A stretch of DNA of 36,990 bases from Eubacteriaceae bacterium (lineage in GTDB: Bacteria > Bacillota > Clostridia > Eubacteriales > Alkalibacteraceae): assembly GCA_003446375.1 (NCBI GenBank), contig DMAW01000031.1, positions 1 to 36,990 on the forward strand, in the 5' to 3' direction. Position 1 is the stretch's first letter. Every line of letters starts with the position of its first letter. The position numbers were made by a program, and so were the translations under genes. The notes beneath the pieces are model-generated. The model saw only the letters and a program-made list of their open reading frames with translations, was not told the DNA's origin and ran no database searches. Of the stretch, positions 31,478 through 36,990 are shown piece after piece.

Positions 31478-31480
31478 CAA
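31452..31480 (-). promoter_or_regulatory. Promoter of nrdDG
   Basis: On the minus strand there is TTGACA (31480-31475), a 17-base spacer and TATCAT (31457-31452). The transcript starts near 31445, so the riboswitch is at its 5' end and the second NrdR box covers the start point. Confidence 0.8.
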
Positions 31481-31547
31481 CAACAATACAAGTCCATTTT
31501 TAAATACAATGAAGCCAAATATCCTTTAGATAAATTGCCTGTGGTGA

Positions 31548-31577
31548 TATAATTTAATAAAGAAGTGCTTAGGCACT
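31548..31577 (+). promoter_or_regulatory. Promoter and short leader hairpin of the lipoprotein gene
   Basis: TTTAGA (31525-31530), a 17-base spacer and TATAAT (31548-31553), extended by TG one base before, form a promoter. The leader has a small hairpin AGTGC (31564-31568)-TTAG-GCACT (31573-31577). The hairpin contains CTTAGGCACT, also found in leaders A and B, but without any of the other islands; I treat this as chance. Confidence 0.6.
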
Positions 31578-31625
31578 AAAAATATTGGGCTCGTATATTA
31601 TACCAGTTCAAAGGGGGATGCAACA

Positions 31626-32336
31626 ATGAATATGAAAAAGTTTTTAGTTTTTTTGCTTGTCCTTTTGCTTACCTTAAGCATGGCAGCATGTGGAGGCGGA
31701 GGTGACACAAATGATGATTCCGACACCAACGGAGGAAACAACGGATCCCAGATTGATGGAAATGACGATACCGACAGTGACCCTGACGAGGAAATCACAT
31801 TTGAAGATTCTTTAAAAGATGATGACATCTACCAGAATTATTACTTTGAGCTGGAATCCAGCCTAAATGGAGAAGTGACTCCAACAAGCAAGTTTTGGTT
31901 TTTAAATGGAGACATGAAATTTGAAAGCGATGAACAAGCGATTTTTTTAAAGCCCTCAGAAGAGCAGATGGGAATCTATACCAAGGAAACAAATCAGCTT
32001 GTCATGATGCCCCTTTCTGATACAGAAGATTTTTATACTCCATTTACTGCTGTTGATGAAATCGAAGATGACATGTTTGACAGCATCGCATACAAAGGCA
32101 CAGAAGAACTGGACGGAAAAACCGTGGAAGTCTTTGAATACGACGCTATGGATGTTTACGCAAAATACTACATTTGGAAAGATACAGGCATAATCATTAA
32201 AATGATTATCAACGCAGACGAATACGAAAGCGAATATTATTTTAAGAATATGACCGTCAACGAACTAACCGATGAAGATCTTGATTTTCCAGAAGATGCA
32301 CAAAAAATGGATATGAGCGAATATATGGACGAATAA
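31626..32336 (+). CDS. Hypothetical lipoprotein
   Basis: The 236-residue protein has a lipoprotein signal peptide (MNMKKFLVFLLVLLLTLSMAACGG with the lipidated Cys) and then a long Asp/Asn/Gly-rich linker (GGDTNDDSDTNGGNNGSQID). The remaining part is rich in beta strands (YFELESSLNGEVTPTSKFWF, VMMPLSDTEDFYTPF, YYIWKDTGIIIKMIINADEY) and resembles the LolA/LolB-like or DUF4412-like lipoprotein fold, by eye only. GGGGGA precedes the start. Acidic overall, single gene. I do not recognise a function. Confidence 0.72.
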   Translation: MNMKKFLVFLLVLLLTLSMAACGGGGDTNDDSDTNGGNNGSQIDGNDDTDSDPDEEITFEDSLKDDDIYQNYYFELESSLNGEVTPTSKFWFLNGDMKFESDEQAIFLKPSEEQMGIYTKETNQLVMMPLSDTEDFYTPFTAVDEIEDDMFDSIAYKGTEELDGKTVEVFEYDAMDVYAKYYIWKDTGIIIKMIINADEYESEYYFKNMTVNELTDEDLDFPEDAQKMDMSEYMDE

Positions 32337-32360
32337 AAAAAGCGCCTAGGCGCTTTTTTT
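32335..32360. terminator. Bidirectional intrinsic terminator
   Basis: AGCGCCTAGGCGCT (32341-32354), a perfect palindrome flanked by at least six A and at least six T, ends both the lipoprotein gene and the convergent dehydrogenase gene. Confidence 0.92.
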
Positions 32361-33405
32361 ATTCCATTCCCGGTTTTAGCACAACTTTGAGTGCCCTTCC
32401 GGACTTGATCTCTTCAATTCCCTTTACCGCATCCTTTAGCGGAAGCACGTGGGTTACGAATCCATCTACATTTATCATTTTGTTTGCCACTATATCAAAG
32501 GCTTTCTTAAAGTTATTCGGTCCGTAGGCAAAAGAGCCCAATACCGAAAGCTCATTATAGTGGATCTTGTTGCTGTCAAGAGTCGTGTATGGATTTTCAG
32601 CACTTACTCCTCCAAATAGGACCAGCCTTCCCCTCTTTCTAAGCAGGTCGATTCCTTGGGCTTGAGTCTCAACTGATGGCGTAGCGGATATTACTACATC
32701 TACTCCAAAGTTTTCGGTAATCTTCATAACTTCCTCTTGCAAATTCTTATCTCTTGAATTTATAAAGTGAGTTCCGCTGAATTTTTTTGAAAGCTCGAGC
32801 CTGTTATCATTTATGTCGATCATAATTACTTTTTTCGCGCCTCTCAATTTTGCAATCTCAGAGTGAAGGCATCCAATAGGTCCTGCTCCAAATATGGCTA
32901 CTGTCTCTCCTAGTGTTACATCGGCAAACTCCTGAGAATTTATTACCGAAGACAAAAGCTCAACTATTACAATGTCATCCGTTGATACTCCTTCAGGTAT
33001 CTTTATCACCTGTCCCCTCTCAAGGCCTATTCCGGGAACTACCATATAGTCTGCAAACCCGCCTTGGATCTGGTGCCCATAAGTAAGCCTGTCAGAACAC
33101 ATATGTTGCCAGCCTTTTTGGCAATACCAGCACTTCCCACAAGGAAGAACCGGATTTACTATTATCTTTTCACCTTTTTCAAAACCTTTTACTTCAGTGC
33201 CGACTTCTACTATTGTTCCTGCATTTTCATGACCCAGTATGCACGGATAAGTCACGTGATGATGACCATGAAAGTATGTTCTTACATCCGAGCCGCAAAG
33301 CCCTACAGAATCAACCTTCAACAAAAGACCATCACTAGGACATTTGGGCATTTCCACATCTTTGTACACAAACTGCTCTTTACCTTCCAATACCAACGCT
33401 TTCAT
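32359..33405 (-). CDS. Zinc-dependent medium-chain alcohol/polyol dehydrogenase
   Basis: The 348-residue protein has a GroES-like N-terminal domain with likely catalytic zinc ligands Cys37 and His59-Glu60 (GLCGSD, LGHENAGTIVEVG) and structural zinc ligands Cys89, Cys92, Cys95 and Cys103 in LPCGKCWYCQKGWQHMC. A Rossmann domain with VAIFGAGPIGC (about 167-177) follows, and an acidic IDINDNRLELSKKF segment predicts NAD preference. It resembles sorbitol/threonine-type dehydrogenases; the substrate is unknown. It follows the SDR gene by 26 bases with GGGGTG upstream, so the two probably catalyse successive or reverse steps. Confidence 0.85.
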   Translation of the reverse strand: MKALVLEGKEQFVYKDVEMPKCPSDGLLLKVDSVGLCGSDVRTYFHGHHHVTYPCILGHENAGTIVEVGTEVKGFEKGEKIIVNPVLPCGKCWYCQKGWQHMCSDRLTYGHQIQGGFADYMVVPGIGLERGQVIKIPEGVSTDDIVIVELLSSVINSQEFADVTLGETVAIFGAGPIGCLHSEIAKLRGAKKVIMIDINDNRLELSKKFSGTHFINSRDKNLQEEVMKITENFGVDVVISATPSVETQAQGIDLLRKRGRLVLFGGVSAENPYTTLDSNKIHYNELSVLGSFAYGPNNFKKAFDIVANKMINVDGFVTHVLPLKDAVKGIEEIKSGRALKVVLKPGME

Positions 33406-33431
33406 CTTTTCACCCCATATATATTTATTAT

Positions 33432-34175
33432 TTAAGCGTATGTTCTTCCACCATCCATAGTTATCACTTCACCATTTATATACCCAGCCATGTCGGAAGC
33501 TAAAAATGCAGCAAGATATCCAACTTCTTCAGGCTCGCAAAGTCTCTTAACAGGTACGTTTTCAATCTTGGATTTTAAATCTCCGGTCTTTCTGTTTATC
33601 AAAAGCTCCGTATTTACCAAAGTTACAGCCAAGGCATTGCTTCTTATATTATACTGCCCGTAATCTTTTGCCAAATTTCTAGTAAATCCCAGCAGAGCTG
33701 ATTTAGATGCAGCATAGTGGGCTCCACCTCCCGCTCCCGTATACATGCTGGTGGAAGAAATATTAATTATAGAGCCTCCCTTTTCCTTCATTATCGGCAG
33801 TGCGAACTTAGTGCAGTAAAATGTCCCGAACATGTTAACCTCAAAAACTTTATGTATGTCTTCAATAGGAAGATCCTCCAGCTTATACTCTGTAGTAGTA
33901 CCTGCATTGTTTATTAATATATCCAATCTTCCGTACTTTTTCTTTATTATATCCATCATCTCTTCAACTTTTGCAGGATTAGTAATGTCTCCCTGGATAA
34001 TATCTGCATTATCCCCGATAGAACGTGCTGTTTCTTCAGCTGCTTCTTTGTTTTGATTGTAATTAATTATAACTTTTGCACCGGCTTGAGCCAGCGTGAT
34101 GGCGCATGATTTTCCTATTCCTCTAGACGCGCCGGTCACCAAGGCTATTTTGTCTTTTAAATCGATAGCTAACAT
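33432..34175 (-). CDS. Short-chain dehydrogenase/reductase (SDR)
   Basis: The 247-residue protein is a classical SDR: cofactor motif TGASRGIG (14-21), NNAG (89-92), catalytic Ser140 or Ser141, Tyr154 and Lys158 (GAHYAASKSALLGFTRNLAK). The N-terminus and the C-terminal EPEEVGYLAAFLASDMAGYI with GGRTYA are typical of FabG-like or sugar-alcohol dehydrogenases. The substrate is not determined. It is first in a pair with the zinc dehydrogenase. The start has GAGGAG upstream. Confidence 0.88.
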   Translation of the reverse strand: MLAIDLKDKIALVTGASRGIGKSCAITLAQAGAKVIINYNQNKEAAEETARSIGDNADIIQGDITNPAKVEEMMDIIKKKYGRLDILINNAGTTTEYKLEDLPIEDIHKVFEVNMFGTFYCTKFALPIMKEKGGSIINISSTSMYTGAGGGAHYAASKSALLGFTRNLAKDYGQYNIRSNALAVTLVNTELLINRKTGDLKSKIENVPVKRLCEPEEVGYLAAFLASDMAGYINGEVITMDGGRTYA

Positions 34176-34217
34176 ATTACTCTCCTCAATATAATTTGTT
34201 ACATATGATCACTCTAT

Positions 34218-34251
34218 TTACAATGGTAACATTTAAACACGTATAAGTCAA
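34218..34251 (-). promoter_or_regulatory. Promoter and operator candidate of the SDR-ADH pair
   Basis: On the minus strand there is TTGACT (34251-34246), a 17-base spacer and TACCAT (34228-34223). The interrupted palindrome TTAC-AATG-GTAA (34218-34229) covers the -10, suggesting repressor control. No regulator gene is adjacent in the window. Confidence 0.5.
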
Positions 34252-34274
34252 TTGCTATATCTATGCTTCTTAAA

Positions 34275-34310
34275 TAAAAAACTTCGGATTTTAAAAATCC
34301 GAAGTTTTTA
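34275..34310 (-). terminator. Intrinsic terminator after the MFS gene
   Basis: ACTTCGGATT and AATCCGAAGT form a hairpin with a short A/T loop and a T-tract on the minus strand. It lies six bases past the MFS stop and just upstream of the SDR promoter. Confidence 0.9.
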
Positions 34311-34315
34311 AAGGT

Positions 34316-35539
34316 TTATTCGTAATCTTTTATCAGTGTTTGAGAAAGTATCATACCCAAAATACTAAGGCCAATTATAAGGTAAAATACCGCATGATAA
34401 TCGTTGACCGCATCAAGAAGCATCCCCGAGCCTGTAACTCCGGTTATGGCACCTACTCCATATGCAGAAAACACCACCCCGTAATTTTGACTATAATGCT
34501 TTGTTCCGTACATAGAAAGTGTAGATGCAGGAGCAATTGCCAGCCACCCACCTAAATTGAACCAAAATATCGAAAATCCAATCAAGAATCTAGCTGTAGT
34601 CCCTTCTTTTGCAGTTATCATTATAATTGCCGCTAGAGCTATCATGACATAAGAAAACAGCATCGCTTTTTTTGCAGACAACCTATCCGTCAACCAACCA
34701 TAAAACGGCCTTCCTATTCCGTTGAAGACTGCAAAGATAGTCATTAAAAATGCCACTTGGTGTGCTTCCAGACCAATCATGTCAACCCCTACATTGCTAG
34801 TCATACCAATTATCATAAGACCTATCATAGTTCCTATCATAAAGCTCAAATAAAGCCCTTTGAATCCTTTTGACTTTATCATTCCGGAGGTATCCACTTG
34901 ATCTTTGTCAGATACTTGGTAGGACTGAGTTTTTTCACTTTTATCAACTTCATCCTTTGGGGATTTAATTGGCAAGCTAAGAAGGGGCATGATTATCCCA
35001 AAAGATATCCCCAATATGATGAACGTATCCATTACTCCTTTTACTTCTATCAATGTCCTTAACAGAGGCGCCGTAACAAGCGGAGAAAGACCAAAGCCAA
35101 TAAGCACCAATCCCACGGCCAGTCCTCTGTTTTCAGGAAACCACTTAGCGACTATGGTCATCGGAGCTCCATATGCTATACCTACACCTGAGCCTATAAT
35201 GACTCCGTAGGTGAGAGTAAGCACATATATGTTGGTTGCAAATGAAGAAAGAATCCATCCCAGGGCTACAAGGGCTGAACCCAATCCGATTGTAATTCTG
35301 GGGCTGAACTTATCTAGATACTTTCCGGACAAAAGCATGAAAATCGCATAAAATGCAAGAGAAGTCATATACGGCAAACCGCTTTGGGTCGATCCGATGC
35401 TGAACAATTCCTCAATTGGGCTTCTTATTACACTCCATGAATATACAGTGCCCAGGCACATCATGATCAATATTCCAAGCAAAACATATATCCATCTTTT
35501 CTTAGGATTATTTGCATCAATATCTACAGCTTTTTTCAT
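34316..35539 (-). CDS. MFS transporter, oxalate/formate antiporter (OFA) family
   Basis: The 407-residue protein has 12 predicted helices in two halves, with a central hydrophilic loop around residues 203-225 (SPKDEVDKSEKTQSYQVSDK). The OFA signature is visible in GTVYSWSVIRSPIEELFSIG near the N-terminus, GLGSALVALGWILSSFATNI, and GSGVGIAYGAPMTIVAKWFP followed by ENRGLAVGL. The second half has GRPFYGWLTDRLSAKKAM. Members exchange organic acids such as oxalate/formate, lactate or pyruvate; the substrate here is not defined. GGAGGT precedes the start. Confidence 0.88.
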   Translation of the reverse strand: MKKAVDIDANNPKKRWIYVLLGILIMMCLGTVYSWSVIRSPIEELFSIGSTQSGLPYMTSLAFYAIFMLLSGKYLDKFSPRITIGLGSALVALGWILSSFATNIYVLTLTYGVIIGSGVGIAYGAPMTIVAKWFPENRGLAVGLVLIGFGLSPLVTAPLLRTLIEVKGVMDTFIILGISFGIIMPLLSLPIKSPKDEVDKSEKTQSYQVSDKDQVDTSGMIKSKGFKGLYLSFMIGTMIGLMIIGMTSNVGVDMIGLEAHQVAFLMTIFAVFNGIGRPFYGWLTDRLSAKKAMLFSYVMIALAAIIMITAKEGTTARFLIGFSIFWFNLGGWLAIAPASTLSMYGTKHYSQNYGVVFSAYGVGAITGVTGSGMLLDAVNDYHAVFYLIIGLSILGMILSQTLIKDYE

Positions 35540-35571
35540 TCAAGACCTCCAAAATTCATTTTTTTGAAAAC

Positions 35572-35596
35572 CGTCCCGTCTAATTTTGACGTCCCG
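35572..35596 (-). repeat. CGTCCCG direct repeat upstream of the MFS gene
   Basis: The heptamer CGTCCCG occurs at 35572-35578 and 35590-35596, 18 bases apart (start to start), in the leader between the promoter and the MFS start codon. It may be an activator or repressor site, or a chance repeat. Confidence 0.35.
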
Positions 35597-35612
35597 ATTT
35601 TTATCTTGCGCT

Positions 35613-35641
35613 ATTTTATCATCATTTTTATAAATATACAA
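35613..35641 (-). promoter_or_regulatory. Promoter of the OFA transporter gene
   Basis: On the minus strand there is TTGTAT (35641-35636), a 17-base spacer and TAAAAT (35618-35613). It is about 75 bases from the start codon, leaving room for the CGTCCCG repeats. Confidence 0.6.
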
Positions 35642-35683
35642 GTACAAGGAATACATAATGACTCTAATGCAATTGTATCTCCT

Positions 35684-35721
35684 TAAAAAATAAGACCCTG
35701 TCAGTCCAGGACCTTATCTTT
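35684..35721 (-). terminator. Intrinsic terminator after the AI-2E family gene
   Basis: On the minus strand ATAAGGTCCTG pairs with CAGGGTCTTAT (two G-U pairs), followed by six T. The stem overlaps the 3' end of the coding region. Confidence 0.8.
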
Positions 35722-36834
35722 TTTTTCTTTTATTCTAGAGTTTACCCCATCACGGAGCAATGAGTAAACTAACGCAAATGTCGGCACACCAAGTAGCATC
35801 CCTGCCACCCCGAACAATCCTGCACCTAATATAATTGAAACTAAAACCCAAAGTCCGGGAAGCCCTACAGTATTTCCTACTACTCGAGGCTTTATTATGT
35901 TTCCATCTACTTGCTGCAATGCCAAAATAAAAATCGAAAATATCAGAGCTTTTACAGGGTCTACTATCAAAATGATGAATATACCGGGTATCGCTCCTAT
36001 GAAGGGCCCAAATATCGGTATTATATTAGTTATCCCTATAATCACGCTTACCAAGAGCGGGAAAGGCATCTGCATGAAGCTGGTTCCAATAAAACATATT
36101 ATTCCTACTATCAATGAATCTATGACATTTCCCGTTATAAATCTATTGAATATATAATTTGCCCTATGGCTTATCTCAATAGTCTTCACAAAATACTTTT
36201 CCGGACAAAACGCCTTTGTCATTCTATTCATCTGTATTATCAAAGTATCTTTGCCATACAAGAGATAAATAGATATGATCATGCCAATCAGCCAGTTATA
36301 GATACCCGAAGTCAGACCAACTATATAGTCTCCTACATAAGGCAGTATCTGTGCCAATAGCTCTGTGGCTCTGTCGGATATATTTGTCCAAAAATCACTA
36401 TCATACCACTCAATCATTTGTTCGACACCAAAAGTCTTATCAAGGTAAACAGCCCAATTTTCTAAAGTCTCCAAATAAAAGGGAATGTTTTGAACAAGTT
36501 GGCTTATGCTGCTGACCAATTGCGGAATGATGAATCTGAATAAAAATGCAGCCAAAACTATGACCAACAAATACGTAGACAGTATGGACAGTCCAACAGC
36601 TGCTTTTTTCGAACTGCCTCCCTTTAGTTCAAGCTTTAAAAAAACTCTTTCTCTAAAGCTCTTATAAGGAATATTAAGCAAATAAGCTAGAGCCAATCCG
36701 TAAATAAACGGAACCGCTATTGAATGAAGCTTGCCCAACACATTTAAAACTGAGTCTAAGTTGGTCAGTGCTATAAACAGAGTAATAGCATATGTTATTA
36801 TGAGAAGATATTGCCTGAATTTAATTTTGTCCAT
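35701..36834 (-). CDS. AI-2E family (PerM/UPF0118) transporter
   Basis: The 377-residue membrane protein has about seven or eight helices. It has the N-terminal pattern LHSIAVPFIYGLALAYLLNI, a long amphipathic middle with DFWTNISDRATELLAQILPY, and the hallmark INIIPIFGPF-like core seen as IIGITNIIPIFGPFIGAIPG. The C-terminus has QQVDGNIIKPRVVGNTVGL. Members are proposed to export autoinducer-2 or exchange sodium and protons; the role here is not known. The start has AAGGA upstream. Confidence 0.9.
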   Translation of the reverse strand: MDKIKFRQYLLIITYAITLFIALTNLDSVLNVLGKLHSIAVPFIYGLALAYLLNIPYKSFRERVFLKLELKGGSSKKAAVGLSILSTYLLVIVLAAFLFRFIIPQLVSSISQLVQNIPFYLETLENWAVYLDKTFGVEQMIEWYDSDFWTNISDRATELLAQILPYVGDYIVGLTSGIYNWLIGMIISIYLLYGKDTLIIQMNRMTKAFCPEKYFVKTIEISHRANYIFNRFITGNVIDSLIVGIICFIGTSFMQMPFPLLVSVIIGITNIIPIFGPFIGAIPGIFIILIVDPVKALIFSIFILALQQVDGNIIKPRVVGNTVGLPGLWVLVSIILGAGLFGVAGMLLGVPTFALVYSLLRDGVNSRIKEKKDKVLD

Positions 36835-36890
36835 TTATTATATCCTTTCAAGATATATACATTGCAGATTTATAGTCAAACACTTCTTAT

Positions 36891-36919
36891 ATTATACATT
36901 ACAAGAGCATCCTCGTAAA
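36891..36919 (-). promoter_or_regulatory. Promoter of the AI-2E family gene
   Basis: On the minus strand there is TTTACG (36919-36914), a 17-base spacer and TATAAT (36896-36891), about 57 bases before the start. Confidence 0.6.
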
Positions 36920-36948
36920 CTAGGGATAATCATTAATAGCACTCCTGT

Positions 36949-36978
36949 AAAAATAAAAACAGCCCCATAATCGGGGCT
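36949..36978 (-). terminator. Intrinsic terminator of a gene beyond the right edge
   Basis: On the minus strand CAGCCCC, a six-base loop, then GGGGCTG are followed by TTTTTATTTTT. It must end a minus-strand gene lying to the right of the window. Confidence 0.88.
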
Positions 36979-36990
36979 GCTTTCCATGCC

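Noticed and set aside
31564..31577. Third copy of the CTTAGGCACT motif before the lipoprotein gene
   Set aside because: It lies in a small self-complementary hairpin and none of the other leader islands are present; chance is the simplest explanation.

Overview
The window looks like a chromosomal segment of a low-to-moderate GC, Gram-positive anaerobe of the Clostridia (order Eubacteriales in the broad sense). The grounds are strong Shine-Dalgarno sites (GGAGG type), sigma-A-like promoters, lipoprotein-anchored ABC binding proteins, a CcpA-type cre site, a CIRCE element, an anaerobic class III ribonucleotide reductase (NrdD/NrdG), lysine 2,3-aminomutase, and an orange-protein (ORP)-like cluster of ferredoxin-ATPases. 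I cannot fix the genus. I see no rRNA, tRNA, CRISPR array, insertion sequence or phage gene.

Layout. 1-2057 (minus): a truncated FUSC/aromatic-acid-exporter-type membrane protein, the S1 RNA-binding protein CvfB and a TVP38/DedA membrane protein. 2155-4311 (plus): a complete polar amino acid ABC transporter. 4329-7448 (minus): ygiQ, pgsA and a methyltransferase; then truA (plus). 8396-12442 (minus): a ChvE/MmsAB-type sugar ABC operon with a cre site just downstream of its promoter. 12498-14894 (plus): cysteine desulfurase, TtcA-like PP-loop protein and a VOC protein. 14927-17151: Hsp20 behind a CIRCE element, a MOSC protein, a secreted DUF2680-like protein and a peroxiredoxin. 17227-21311 (minus): DUF5320, DUF134, ORP/NifX protein, two ferredoxin-MinD ATPases and an MrpORP fusion, behind a promoter bracketed by two GGCATATGCC-type palindromes. 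21382-24171 (minus): a second amino acid ABC operon with a long structured leader. 24224-25718 (minus): PadR regulator and two UPF0718-type permease genes. 25754-28333 (plus): ablA(kamA)-ablB for N-epsilon-acetyl-beta-lysine, behind a second copy of the same leader. 28333-31480 (minus): nrdD-nrdG behind a cobalamin riboswitch and a pair of NrdR boxes. 31548-36990: a lipoprotein, an ADH/SDR pair, an OFA-type MFS transporter and an AI-2E-family transporter.

Most notable observation: the leaders of the amino acid ABC operon (about 330 nt to the terminator) and of ablAB (about 273 nt to the terminator) share conserved islands in the same order, separated by variable segments. Both end in an intrinsic terminator whose 5' arm is part of an identical 21-base block, while the 3' arms differ but still pair. 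This looks like a tandem-deployed riboswitch or other cis-regulatory RNA linking amino acid uptake with beta-lysine osmolyte synthesis. I could not match it to a family I know. Second is nrdDG under both NrdR and B12 control, which predicts a B12-dependent class II reductase elsewhere in the genome. Third is the ORP cluster with its symmetric operators and an MrpORP fusion.
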